A DNA stretch of 64,000 nucleotides, taken from NCBI GenBank assembly GCA_964420325.1, contig CAYQSU010000008.1, forward strand, positions 9,293 through 73,292, read 5' to 3'. Positions 1 to 7,891 of this stretch are shown one piece after another (position 1 is the stretch's first letter; every line of letters begins with the position of its first letter). The notes beneath the pieces are model-generated. The model saw only the letters and a list, made by a program, of their open reading frames with translations. It was not told where the DNA came from and searched no databases. Origin of the DNA: CAYQSU01 sp964420325 (GTDB lineage: Bacteria > Pseudomonadota > Alphaproteobacteria > Rhodospirillales > Defluviicoccaceae). The position numbers were made by a program, and so were the translations under genes.

Positions 1-1281
1 CGCGATGAGCAGAAACGGCGCCAGCTCGGGACGGTCGGGGTAGAGGCGGGACACCGGCACGCCGGCGAGGATGCGCCTTTCGGTCAAGGCGTCGACGACC
101 TCGGCGGCCGGCCGGCCGAGGCGCACGGTGATCTCGTTGAAGAAGGTGTCGTTGAGCACCTCGACGCCCGGCACTTGGGCGAGCCGGTCGGCGAGCCGGC
201 AGGTGACGGCGTGGTTGAGAGCGGCCAAGCGGCGGAACCCGACCTCGCCGAGAAGCGAGAGGTGGATCGAGAAGGCGAGCGCGCAGAGACCGGAGTTGGT
301 GCAGATGTTGCTCGTCGCCTTCTCGCGGCGGATGTGCTGCTCGCGGGTGGACAGCGTCAGCACGTAGCCGCGGCGGCCGTCGGCGTCGACGGTCTCGCCG
401 GCAAGCCGGCCCGGCATCTGTCTTAGGAAGCGGTCGCGGGTGGCGAACAGGCCGACCGTCGGGCCGCCGAAGCTCACCGCATTGCCGAGCGACTGGCCCT
501 CGCCGGCGACGATGTCCGCGCCCATCGCGCCCGGTGCGGCGACGAGGCCCAACGACAGGATCTCGGTGACGACGACCACCAGCAGCGCTCCGGCCTCGTG
601 GCAGGCGGCGGCGAGCGGCGCATGGTCGCGGACGCGACCGAAGAAGTCGGGGTTCTGGACGACGACGCAGGCGGTCTCGCCGTCGACGGTCGCCGTCGCC
701 AGCTCCTGGCCTCTGACGTCTGGCTCGAGGCAGTCGACGACGAGGCCGAGATGGCGGGCGGCGGTCTCGGTCACCTCCCGGTAGTGGGGATGCAGACCGC
801 CGGACAGCACCACCCGCCGGCGCCGGGTGACGCGCGTCGCCATCATCACCGCCTCGGCCGCGGCGGTGGCCCCGTCGTAGAGGGAGGCGTTGGCGACGGG
901 CATGCCGGTGATCAGCGCCACCTGGGTCTGGAACTCGAACAGGACCTGGAGCGTTCCCTGCGAGATCTCCGGCTGATAGGGCGTATACGCGGTCAGGAAC
1001 TCGCCGCGCTGGATGAGGTGGTCGACGGTGGCCGGCACGTGGTGCCGGTAGGCGCCGGCCCCGAGGAAAGAGGGCGCGCAGCCGGGACTGAGATTCTGCA
1101 GCGCGAACTCGGTGAACGCGGCTTCGACCTCGATCTCGCTCTTGTGATGAGGCAGGGGCAGCGGCTCGTTCAGGCAAGCCTGAGCGGGAACGTCGCGAAA
1201 CAGCTCGTCCACCGAGGCGACGCCGATCACCGCCAGCATGTGCCGACGATCGGCGTCGGTGAGCGGAAGGTAGCGGGTCAT
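1..1281 (-). CDS. gcvPA: Glycine dehydrogenase (aminomethyl-transferring) subunit 1, partial
   Basis: Alpha half of the two-subunit P-protein, which with GcvPB decarboxylates glycine and passes the aminomethyl group to lipoyl-GcvH. The frame stays open to base 1, so the C-terminus lies outside the window (427 codons seen; the family is roughly 445-450). Recognisable GcvPA segments include FLGAGAYRHHVP near residue 65 and RREKATSNICTN in the C-terminal half. The PLP lysine belongs to GcvPB, expected just beyond the left edge. The ATG overlaps the gcvH stop codon (ATGA), so translation is probably coupled in a gcvT-gcvH-gcvPA-gcvPB operon. Confidence 0.93.
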   Translation of the reverse strand, partial: MTRYLPLTDADRRHMLAVIGVASVDELFRDVPAQACLNEPLPLPHHKSEIEVEAAFTEFALQNLSPGCAPSFLGAGAYRHHVPATVDHLIQRGEFLTAYTPYQPEISQGTLQVLFEFQTQVALITGMPVANASLYDGATAAAEAVMMATRVTRRRRVVLSGGLHPHYREVTETAARHLGLVVDCLEPDVRGQELATATVDGETACVVVQNPDFFGRVRDHAPLAAACHEAGALLVVVVTEILSLGLVAAPGAMGADIVAGEGQSLGNAVSFGGPTVGLFATRDRFLRQMPGRLAGETVDADGRRGYVLTLSTREQHIRREKATSNICTNSGLCALAFSIHLSLLGEVGFRRLAALNHAVTCRLADRLAQVPGVEVLNDTFFNEITVRLGRPAAEVVDALTERRILAGVPVSRLYPDRPELAPFLLIA

Positions 1282-1655
1282 TCCAGGCCCGCGCAGTAGT
1301 CCTTGTAGGCTCCGGGCTCGAGCAGCGCATCGAGCTCGGCGCTGTCGGCGAGTCTGAGGCTGAAGAACCAGCCGTCGGTCTGGGGACTGGCATTGACGCG
1401 GCCGGGATCGTCGACCACTGCCCCGTTGACGGCGACGACCTCGCCGCCGACGGGAGCGTAGACCTCGCTCGCCGCCTTCACCGATTCGACGACGGCCGCC
1501 TCCTCGCCCTGCTTGAAGCGGGCGCCGACCTCGGGAAGCTCGACGAAGACGATGTCGCCGAGCTGCTGCTGGGCGTAGTCGGTGATGCCGACGATGCCGA
1601 CATCGTCCTCGACCCGGATCCACTCGTGATCGCGCGTGAACCGAAGCGTGGCCAT
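1278..1655 (-). CDS. gcvH: Glycine cleavage system H protein
   Basis: Lipoyl carrier protein of the glycine cleavage complex, shuttling the aminomethyl group between P- and T-proteins in the cytoplasm. It has 125 residues, the usual length. The lipoylation site is K60 in ESVKAASEVYAP, and the N-terminal HEW motif (residues 10-12) is present. It lies 30 bp downstream of gcvT and overlaps gcvPA by 4 bp, so the three genes form one transcription unit. Nothing unusual was seen. Confidence 0.97.
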   Translation of the reverse strand: MATLRFTRDHEWIRVEDDVGIVGITDYAQQQLGDIVFVELPEVGARFKQGEEAAVVESVKAASEVYAPVGGEVVAVNGAVVDDPGRVNASPQTDGWFFSLRLADSAELDALLEPGAYKDYCAGLE

Positions 1656-1685
1656 CGTCGAAGCCCCTCCTCCTCTTCGTCGTCG

Positions 1686-2723
1686 TTAGGCGGCGTAGCG
1701 GTGCGGCACGAACGGCAGCCTGACCACCCGTCCCGGCAGCGCCTTGTCGCGGACCAGCACATGGACCACCGTGTCCGGTGCGGCCGCTGCGGCATCGATG
1801 TAGCCCATGGCGATCGGCCCGCCCACGGTCGGGCCGTAGCCGCCGCTGGTGACACGGCCGATGGTGGTGCCGGCGGCGTCGAGGATCTCGGCGCCGGCAC
1901 GGGCCGGCACGCGGCCGTCGAGGCGGATGCCGACGCGCTTGCGCTCGGGGCCGGCGAATAGCTGGCGAAGGATGATCTCGTCGCCGGGAAAGCCTCCCTC
2001 CTCGCGCCGGCGACGGCTGATCGTCCATGCGAGGCCGGCCTCGACCGGTGTGGTTCTCTCGTCAAGGTCCTGGCCGTAGAGACACAGGCCCGCTTCCAGG
2101 CGCAAGGTGTCGCGGGCGCCGAGCCCGGCGGGCTTCACCTCCGGCTCATGGAGAAGGAGATCGGCGACGTGGAACGCATGCTCTCCGGGGACGGTGATCT
2201 CGAAGCCGTCCTCCCCGGTGTAGCCCGACCGGGTCAGGCCGCACTTGACGTCCCCGATCGTCAGATTCTCCATGGACATGAACAGCATGTGCCGGCAGGG
2301 AGGCGCGAGGCGGGCGAGCACGCCGACGGCAGTCGGCCCCTGAAGGGCGAGAAGCGCCCTGTCCTCCCAGATCTCGACGGCGCAGCGGTCGCCGATGCGG
2401 TCCGTGATGTGGGCGAAGTCGACCTCCTTGCGGGCGGCGTTGACAACGATCACCAGGTAGTACCCGCCGTTGATCACCATCAGATCATCGATGATGCCGC
2501 CGCGGTCGTTGGTCATCAGCGTGTAGCGGACGCGGCCGGTGGGCAGGCCCTGGATGTCGCCGACGATCAGGGTTTCGAGCGCCGCCGCCGCCTCGCCGCC
2601 GCGGAGGATCGCCTGGCCCATGTGCGAGACGTCGAACAGCGAGGCCTCGCTTCGCGTGTGCTCGTGCTCGGCGAGGATGCTGCGGTACTGGAGCGGCATC
2701 TCATAGCCGGCGAAAGGAACCAT
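1686..2723 (-). CDS. gcvT: Glycine cleavage system T protein (aminomethyltransferase)
   Basis: Transfers the methylene group from aminomethyl-lipoyl-GcvH to tetrahydrofolate and releases ammonia. The first ATG (2723) gives 345 residues starting MVPFAGYEMPLQY. Family similarity clearly continues upstream in frame (TPLDALHRKLKAR precedes this Met, matching the usual GcvT N-terminus). No ATG, GTG or TTG fits, but a CTG at 2793-2795 preceded by AGGA would give 369 residues. The true start is therefore probably the CTG near 2795, or there is an undetected sequencing error. FDVSHMG and the GYTGEDGFEI segment are intact. It is the first gene of the gcv operon. Confidence 0.95.
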   Translation of the reverse strand: MVPFAGYEMPLQYRSILAEHEHTRSEASLFDVSHMGQAILRGGEAAAALETLIVGDIQGLPTGRVRYTLMTNDRGGIIDDLMVINGGYYLVIVVNAARKEVDFAHITDRIGDRCAVEIWEDRALLALQGPTAVGVLARLAPPCRHMLFMSMENLTIGDVKCGLTRSGYTGEDGFEITVPGEHAFHVADLLLHEPEVKPAGLGARDTLRLEAGLCLYGQDLDERTTPVEAGLAWTISRRRREEGGFPGDEIILRQLFAGPERKRVGIRLDGRVPARAGAEILDAAGTTIGRVTSGGYGPTVGGPIAMGYIDAAAAAPDTVVHVLVRDKALPGRVVRLPFVPHRYAA

Positions 2724-2840
2724 TCTCGCCTTCAGCTTGCGGTGAAGGGCATCGAGGGGCGTGTGCTTCAGGGCTGGGTCGGGCGCTTCGGTCAGAGGCG
2801 TGTCCTCGCGAGGTGCCGGCCACGGCGGCGGCTCAGTTTA

Positions 2841-2855
2841 GCGGGTGGGACCCGC
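2841..2855. repeat. Hairpin upstream of gcvT
   Basis: Perfect 6-bp inverted repeat GCGGGT / ACCCGC with a 3-nt loop, lying between the lipoprotein stop codon and gcvT. There is no T-tract in either direction, so it is not a canonical terminator. It could be a processing or attenuation hairpin, or chance. No glycine-riboswitch-like sequence was recognised here. Confidence 0.35.
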
Positions 2856-2875
2856 AGGTCAACAACACCCCTCGG

Positions 2876-3457
2876 TCAGCGAACGGTCAGGCGGCGGCGG
2901 TTGTAGGCGAGCTCCTCCGGCGTCAGCTGGAAGCCGAGGAGAACGGAATAGGTCGCCGGGTTTCGGCCCTCGGGCAACGGAATCTCGACCGAGATCAACG
3001 GGTCATCGTCCTCGACGACGACGCGGGTCTGGTTGCCCGGGAAGACCAGCTCGGTGGGGAATGCCTCCTTGCTTAGGATGCTGCGAGAGCCGTCGACGAC
3101 ACTGACGAAGTAGGTGAGGCGCGCGACGCGGCTGTCGTTGGCGGGGCCGCGCTGTGCCGCGATGACGGGCGCGACGACCATCACCACTTTGCGACCCGGA
3201 TCGTCCGCGTCGCCGATGTTGTCGCAGCGGTTGAGGACGTCGACGAAGTGGGCGCCGAAGTCGACATCCGTCAGGTCCTGGCCGCGGCCCGGCGCGAAGC
3301 GCGTCAGCGTGCCGGTCTCCTTGACGATGCGCACGGACGGGCACAGGGGCGCCGGCCGGTCCGCTTCGAACAGGCCGCAGGCGGTCGGGAGGACGAGCAG
3401 AACACCGACCGTTGCCGCCCGAGAGAGCCGGCCGCCAAACCCGCGAAGACCGATCAC
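2876..3457 (-). CDS. Putative lipoprotein of unknown function
   Basis: 193 residues if started at the GTG at 3455-3457, which overlaps the stop of the upstream CDGSH gene (GTGA). The longer frame upstream would run through that gene and is rejected. The N-terminus is a hydrophobic segment ending LPTAC, a weak lipobox (Pro at -3), so it is probably an outer-membrane-anchored or periplasmic lipoprotein. The rest is soluble, with an AHFVDVLNRCDNIGD stretch and a C-terminal segment TYSVLLGFQLTPEELAYNRRR. I do not recognise the family. Similar small lipoproteins occur next to CDGSH or gcv genes in related organisms, but that is not evidence of function. Confidence 0.75.
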   Translation of the reverse strand: MIGLRGFGGRLSRAATVGVLLVLPTACGLFEADRPAPLCPSVRIVKETGTLTRFAPGRGQDLTDVDFGAHFVDVLNRCDNIGDADDPGRKVVMVVAPVIAAQRGPANDSRVARLTYFVSVVDGSRSILSKEAFPTELVFPGNQTRVVVEDDDPLISVEIPLPEGRNPATYSVLLGFQLTPEELAYNRRRLTVR

Positions 3458-3693
3458 AGCGAGGCGTGAGTCCCGTCGCAGGCGGGTCGGCTGCCGGTCC
3501 GCTTGCAGCCGCAGAGGTAGGCGGTCTCGGTCTTCTCTGCCGTGAACACGATCGGGCTCAACCCGGTGTCCTTGTGGCTCCCGTCGCAGAACGGTTGCGT
3601 CCCGCTGCGGCCGCAGGCGCACCATGCGTATTTCTTCCCCTGCTTGAGCTCCACCTCGTAAGGCGATCTCTGCGCGATCACCGGCTCTGTCAT
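3454..3693 (-). CDS. Tandem CDGSH-type iron-sulfur protein
   Basis: 79 residues from the ATG at 3693, chosen because GGGGAT precedes it and the longer frame adds only low-complexity residues. There are two CDGSH (zf-CDGSH) motifs: CACGRSGTQPFCDGSH near residues 26-41 and CGCKRTGSRPACDGTH near 61-76. Each has the 3Cys-1His set that binds a 2Fe-2S cluster in mitoNEET-like proteins. A double motif is the usual bacterial arrangement. It has no membrane segment, so it is probably cytoplasmic. The role is likely redox or Fe-S handling, which is inferred from family only. It overlaps the downstream lipoprotein gene by 4 bp. Confidence 0.9.
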   Translation of the reverse strand: MTEPVIAQRSPYEVELKQGKKYAWCACGRSGTQPFCDGSHKDTGLSPIVFTAEKTETAYLCGCKRTGSRPACDGTHASL

Positions 3694-3775
3694 CGTGGAT
3701 CCCCGCCGCTGGCCTTGGCTGCCCGGCATGGCCCGGGCGCCGCCACTCTAGAGGAGGGGCAAGGCCGGCACAAGC

Positions 3776-5530
3776 TCAGCGGCCGGCGGACACCTGCGCC
3801 GCGGTGAGCGTCGAAAGCGCACCCGCCATGCGCGCCAGCGCCCGGGCGCGCGCCCATCCGACTTCGATGCTGGCGGCAATGGCGAGGCCGTCGCTGAAGG
3901 CCTTGGCTGCGGCCTCAACCAGGCCGAGCGCGGCATGGACCTCGACGGCATCGCCGAACAGCCACGCCTGGGAAAGGCGACTGGGAATGCTCCGGGCGGC
4001 GCGTTCGGCCTCGAAGGCGAGGATTTCCGCGCCGGCGACGTCGCCGCCGTGTCTCCGCTGTGCGGCAATCGACCACAGCACCGAGGCGCGCAGCCGGTCG
4101 TCGCCGATGCGCCGCGCGATCGCTTCGGCCTCGGCGCGCCGACTGCCGGGGTGATGCCCGACGATCCGGAGCGCAGCCAGCGCCACCTGCGAGACGGCGT
4201 AGGCGCGGGCGTAAGGAGAGCGCACGCTGTCGGCGGTGCCGAGGGCCTTCACCAGGATCGCCTCGGCCTTCTCCCGATCGCCGGCCGCCGCCGCCGCCAC
4301 GGCGACGTCGCCCAGCGCCGCCGCCCGGTAGCGGTCCTCGCGGATGGCGTCGGCGGCATCCATCGCCCGGCCGGCGTGGCCGTTCTCGGCCTCGGCGACG
4401 GCGAGGGCGGCCAGCACCGGGATCCGCGCGCCGGCATCGGCCACGTGATCGATGACCGAGACGGCACGCTCGGGCTCGCGCATGCGGGCATAGGCGAGCG
4501 CGACGTGACGAAGGCCGGCGGCACGCACCTCCGCATCGCGCTGATCGCGCGCCGCCGCCTCCGCGAGATCGAGATGACGGCGCGCGGCGTCCGCCTCGCC
4601 GGTTTCGGCGGCGATCGAGGCCACGGCCACGCGCAGCGTCACCCGCTTGAGCGGGTCCTCGAGCGCGTCGATGTCCTGCAACAGGAGGGCAAGCACCGGC
4701 CCCGGATCCAGTCCGCGGCGGGAGCGCGCGGTGGCGATGGCGGCCCGGGCCTCGGCACGGACGACGGTCTCGGGAATGATCCGGGCGGTCTCGAGCGCCG
4801 CGTCCCAGCGGCCCGCCTCGGCTTCGGCCTCGGCGACGCTGCGAAGCCCCGTCAACATCAGCCGCGGATCGGTCATCAGCGCAAGTGTGGCGAACGCATC
4901 GGCGATGAGGTCCGCCCGCGCCTGGACGGCGGCGATCTCGCCGTAGGCCCAGTCCCGCATCTCTTCGCGTGGTACGGCCCGGGCGCTGTCAAGCGCATCT
5001 GCGACGAGACAGCGGACGGTCGGTTGGCGATGGCAGGAGGCGTGGTCGCGGATCGGATCGGCAGGCTCGCCGACGCCGGGATCGACGAGGCGGCGCGTCG
5101 CCTCGTGGCTCTGCAGCGCGCGCCGCGCGGCCTCCTTGTCCGCCCGGCGCGCGGTCTCGAGCCGGATCGCCAGCGCCGACGCGTTGGCCCTCTGCGCCAG
5201 GGCCGCCGCCAGCTCCTCGGTGATGCGCCCGTCCGCGGGCAGGCCTGCGGCCCGCTGATGGGCGCGTACGGCGTCTGCGGTCGCCCGGTCGAGGATGCCG
5301 TCGGCGGTGCCGCGATAGAGCCCGAGCCCAGCGAGTGCACGCTGGACCCGCAGCACAAGGAGTCCGTCCGGCGCCTGCGCGGATACGGACCCGCTGTCGG
5401 CCGGGGCGGCGGAGCGGGCTGGCGACGGCGAAAACATCAGCAGAGCAGTGGCCGTCACCAGCACTACGGCGGATCGGAGCGATGGGCCCATCGTCGGCGT
5501 CAGCAAGCGGAACCGCACGGCTTTGTCCAT
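3776..5530 (-). CDS. Exported protein with peptidoglycan-binding-like domain and long helical repeats
   Basis: 584 residues. A signal peptide (residues 1-41, cleavage after PARSA) is followed by a PG_binding_1-like domain (about 55-110; VQRALAGLGLYRGTADGILD then AVRAHQRAAGLPADGRITEEL). From about 160 to the end the protein is Ala/Arg-rich helical repeats, each 30-40 residues, resembling TPR/Sel1-like pairs (for example ALETARIIPETVVRAEARAA). No catalytic motif was found. It is transcribed divergently from thrB with about 60 bp between. It is probably a periplasmic, cell-wall-associated scaffold, which is inferred from architecture only. Confidence 0.8.
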   Translation of the reverse strand: MDKAVRFRLLTPTMGPSLRSAVVLVTATALLMFSPSPARSAAPADSGSVSAQAPDGLLVLRVQRALAGLGLYRGTADGILDRATADAVRAHQRAAGLPADGRITEELAAALAQRANASALAIRLETARRADKEAARRALQSHEATRRLVDPGVGEPADPIRDHASCHRQPTVRCLVADALDSARAVPREEMRDWAYGEIAAVQARADLIADAFATLALMTDPRLMLTGLRSVAEAEAEAGRWDAALETARIIPETVVRAEARAAIATARSRRGLDPGPVLALLLQDIDALEDPLKRVTLRVAVASIAAETGEADAARRHLDLAEAAARDQRDAEVRAAGLRHVALAYARMREPERAVSVIDHVADAGARIPVLAALAVAEAENGHAGRAMDAADAIREDRYRAAALGDVAVAAAAAGDREKAEAILVKALGTADSVRSPYARAYAVSQVALAALRIVGHHPGSRRAEAEAIARRIGDDRLRASVLWSIAAQRRHGGDVAGAEILAFEAERAARSIPSRLSQAWLFGDAVEVHAALGLVEAAAKAFSDGLAIAASIEVGWARARALARMAGALSTLTAAQVSAGR

Positions 5531-5579
5531 GAAGGTGAGTAGTGTAGAACGGTGCGCCCCATCAAAGGGTTTTTTTGTG

Positions 5580-5591
5580 ACCAGATCTGGT
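5580..5591. promoter_or_regulatory. 12-bp palindrome abutting the thrB start
   Basis: ACCAGATCTGGT is a perfect palindrome ending at the base before the thrB ATG. It occupies the place of a Shine-Dalgarno sequence and no purine-rich SD is visible. It could be an operator or a structural element near the ribosome-binding region. A run of seven T (5570-5576) precedes it. Function unknown. Confidence 0.35.
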
Positions 5592-6554
5592 ATGGCCGTC
5601 TACACCGAAGTTACAGATGATGAGGTCGAAAGGTTCGTTTCCGAGTATGCGATCGGGCCGGTGATCGCCTGCAAGGGAATCGCCGAGGGGGTGGAGAACA
5701 GCAACTACCTGCTCGCGGCGGGGTCCGGCACGTACATCCTGACGCTGTACGAGAAGCGCGTGAAGGAGGCGGATCTGCCGTTCTTCCTGGCGCTCATGGA
5801 GCACCTGGCGGCGCGTGGCGTGCCGTGTCCGACGCCGGTCCGGGCGCGGGACGGCCGGTCGCTTCGCCACCTCGCGGGTCGACCGGCAGCCATCGTCAGC
5901 TTTCTTCGCGGGCTGTGGCCGCGCCATCCGAGCGCCGTCCACTGCGCCGCCCTCGGCGACGCCCTCGCCTGCATGCACCTCGCTGCCAAAGGATTTCCGA
6001 TGCGGCGGAGCAACGATCTGTCGGTCGCCGGCTGGCGGCCGCTGCTGGCGGCGAGCCTCAAGCGGCGCGATGCGGTGTCGCCCGATCTCACCGCGGAGCT
6101 GACCGGAGAGCTCGAGCTGCTCGAGAGCCGTTGGCCGGCCGGTCTCGCCGCCGGCGTGATCCATGCCGACCTGTTTCCCGACAACGTCTTCTTCGAGGGC
6201 GAGCGGCTCACCGGCATCATCGATTTCTACTTCGCCTGCGACGACCTGCTCGCCTACGATCTGGCCATCTGCCTGAACGCTTGGTGCTTCGAGCGGGACG
6301 ACAGTTTCAACGTCACCAAGGCAAGGCGCATGCTCGAAGCCTACGCCCGGCGGCGGCCGCTTGCCGACGCCGAGATCAGGGCCTTGCCGATCCTCGCCCG
6401 CGGCGCCGCGCTGCGCTTCCTCCTGACCCGTCTCTACGACTGGCTGCACACGCCCAAAGATGCGCTGGTCTCGCCCAAGAACCCGCTGGAGTACGTGAAG
6501 AAGCTCCGCTTCCACCGGGGGCTGCGCGGACCCGAAGGCTACGGGCTCGGCTGA
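5592..6554 (+). CDS. thrB: Homoserine kinase (aminoglycoside-phosphotransferase fold, ThrB type II)
   Basis: Phosphorylates homoserine to O-phosphohomoserine, the substrate of threonine synthase (thrC at 13284). The 320 residues start at MAVYTEV, the family's typical N-terminus; longer in-frame starts at 5448 and 5529 are not supported. APH-fold motifs are present: GVENSNYLL near residue 35, the catalytic loop GVIHADLFPDNVFF near 190-203, and the metal-binding GIIDFYFACDD. It is followed 4 bp later by rnhA; thrB-rnhA is a common alphaproteobacterial pair, usually with ispH, which is absent here. Confidence 0.95.
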   Translation: MAVYTEVTDDEVERFVSEYAIGPVIACKGIAEGVENSNYLLAAGSGTYILTLYEKRVKEADLPFFLALMEHLAARGVPCPTPVRARDGRSLRHLAGRPAAIVSFLRGLWPRHPSAVHCAALGDALACMHLAAKGFPMRRSNDLSVAGWRPLLAASLKRRDAVSPDLTAELTGELELLESRWPAGLAAGVIHADLFPDNVFFEGERLTGIIDFYFACDDLLAYDLAICLNAWCFERDDSFNVTKARRMLEAYARRRPLADAEIRALPILARGAALRFLLTRLYDWLHTPKDALVSPKNPLEYVKKLRFHRGLRGPEGYGLG

Positions 6555-6558
6555 CGCC

Positions 6559-7002
6559 ATGGCCGAGGATGGGGTGGAGATCTATACCGACGGCGCCTGC
6601 CTCGGCAATCCCGGGCCCGGCGGCTGGGGGGTCGTCCTGCGCTGGCGCGGGAGCGAACGGGAGCTCTCGGGCGGCGAGCGGCTGACCACCAACAACCGGA
6701 TGGAGCTGATGGCGGCCATCCGGGGGCTGGAGGCGCTGAAGCGCCGGGTCGCCGTTCATGTCTACACCGACAGCACCTATCTCCGGGACGGCATCACGCG
6801 ATGGATCCATCGCTGGAAGGCCAACGGCTGGAAGACCGCAGCTCGCAGGCCGGTGAAGAACGCCGATCTTTGGCTCCGGCTTGAGAAGGCGCTGGAATGC
6901 CATGACGTGCACTGGCACTGGCTGCGCGGACATGCCGGGCACCCGGACAATGAGCGGGCCGATGCGCTGGCCCGCAAGGCGGCCAAGGCGGCGGCGTCGT
7001 GA
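6559..7002 (+). CDS. rnhA: Ribonuclease HI
   Basis: Endonuclease that degrades the RNA strand of RNA-DNA hybrids. 147 residues, standard length. All four catalytic acidic residues are visible: D11 in YTDGA, E49 in NRMELMA, D71 in VYTDSTY and D135 in NERADALA. It lies 4 bp after thrB and is surely cotranscribed. A short GGCCGC/GCGGCC inverted repeat at 7004-7020 follows the stop codon. Confidence 0.97.
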   Translation: MAEDGVEIYTDGACLGNPGPGGWGVVLRWRGSERELSGGERLTTNNRMELMAAIRGLEALKRRVAVHVYTDSTYLRDGITRWIHRWKANGWKTAARRPVKNADLWLRLEKALECHDVHWHWLRGHAGHPDNERADALARKAAKAAAS

Positions 7003-7003
7003 C

Positions 7004-7020
7004 GGCCGCGTCGTGCGGCC
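7004..7020 (+). terminator. GC-rich hairpin after rnhA (weak terminator candidate)
   Basis: Perfect GGCCGC / GCGGCC inverted repeat with a 5-nt loop, 1 bp after the rnhA stop codon. No T-tract follows, so intrinsic termination would be inefficient. It may protect the 3' end of the thrB-rnhA transcript. Confidence 0.25.
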
Positions 7021-7158
7021 GCCCCACCTCGGCCACAACCGCACCGACCGCCGGCCGCGGCAATCGATCGTTTAGTAGTGTTTTTTTCTGGTTGTTCGCG
7101 CCAAGTGTGTGATACAGAATGCCTAATATACCCCGTTTGGGTAACATCGTTGAAAGAA

Positions 7159-7692
7159 ATGCAGTCAGGGGCTGTGTTCGTTGGATGGCTTCCCGTCATG
7201 AGCGTCGGCGTTCCGGCGCTCGATGCCGATCATCGCTGCCTCATGCGGGTCGTCAGTCTGCTGCGCGGCATCGGTGACGCCGATGAGGCCGCGACGATGA
7301 CCCAGACCGTGCTCGACAGCTTGCGCATGTATGTGGAATTCCACTTCCGCCGTGAGGCCAGGGTCATGGATGCGTTCCAGGTTCCGGACGCCGCCGCCCA
7401 TCGTGCCGAGACGCGACGCTTCCTCCGCTATCTCGATGATCTTCGCGGCGACCTCCGGCCCGTCGACGGCCCCGAGGCCGCCGAAGCACTGTGCGACGAG
7501 CTCGCCGGCTGGCTCGGCCATCATGTGCTTCTGTTCGACAAGGCTTACGTGCCGTACGTGACCGACCGTGAGCGCGCCGACGCGGTCGCGCGCGAGGGCG
7601 CGTCCGCTTGCCTTCTCGGGCTCACCACGGACCGGCGAACGAAGGCGATCCGCCGCGCCGCGCCGGCAGGCATGCTCGAGCTGCCCGCCTGA
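7159..7692 (+). CDS. Bacteriohemerythrin-like protein with an incomplete iron site
   Basis: 177 residues from ATG 7159, chosen because its first residues (FVGWLPVMSVGVPALDADH) align with the start of the paralogue at 7892. Hemerythrin is a four-helix bundle that binds O2 or NO at a di-iron site. Ligand motifs seen are DADH, FHFRREARVM and WLGHHVLLFDKAY. In the helix-3 HxxxH motif the second His is Thr (AHRAETRRF), while the paralogue has HSAEH. One of the seven ligands therefore appears lost, and the protein may bind iron differently or not at all. The C-terminal tail is about 20 residues longer than the paralogue's. Confidence 0.85.
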   Translation: MQSGAVFVGWLPVMSVGVPALDADHRCLMRVVSLLRGIGDADEAATMTQTVLDSLRMYVEFHFRREARVMDAFQVPDAAAHRAETRRFLRYLDDLRGDLRPVDGPEAAEALCDELAGWLGHHVLLFDKAYVPYVTDRERADAVAREGASACLLGLTTDRRTKAIRRAAPAGMLELPA

Positions 7693-7808
7693 TCGGGCGG
7701 GGGCAGAGCCACGACCGCCGTCGGTACCCCCCGTCAGTGCGCGATCTCCATGCGCGGGCCGCAGCCGCCCCATGCTTGGCCAGGGCGGGGTAAGGAGAAT
7801 TACCCATA

Positions 7809-7836
7809 TTGTGCACATTGGAATTCATGGTAGATT
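7809..7836 (+). promoter_or_regulatory. Candidate sigma70-type promoter of the second hemerythrin
   Basis: TTGTGC (7809-7814) and TAGATT (7831-7836) are separated by 16 bp in an AT-rich island within GC-rich DNA, 55 bp upstream of the ATG at 7892. The match is partial and based on inspection only. Confidence 0.3.
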
Positions 7837-7891
7837 GTTGCATTGCAAAAACTCTGGTCGAACCTGGCCAGAGGGCGAGTGAGCGAGAACG

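Noticed and set aside
2796..2875. Glycine riboswitch upstream of gcvT
   Set aside because: The short region has only one small hairpin and no recognisable aptamer core.
3935..5542. 535-codon plus-strand open frame opposite the exported repeat protein
   Set aside because: A shadow frame in GC-rich DNA; its translation is Gly/Arg/His-rich and has no family motif, whereas the minus-strand protein has a signal peptide and domains.
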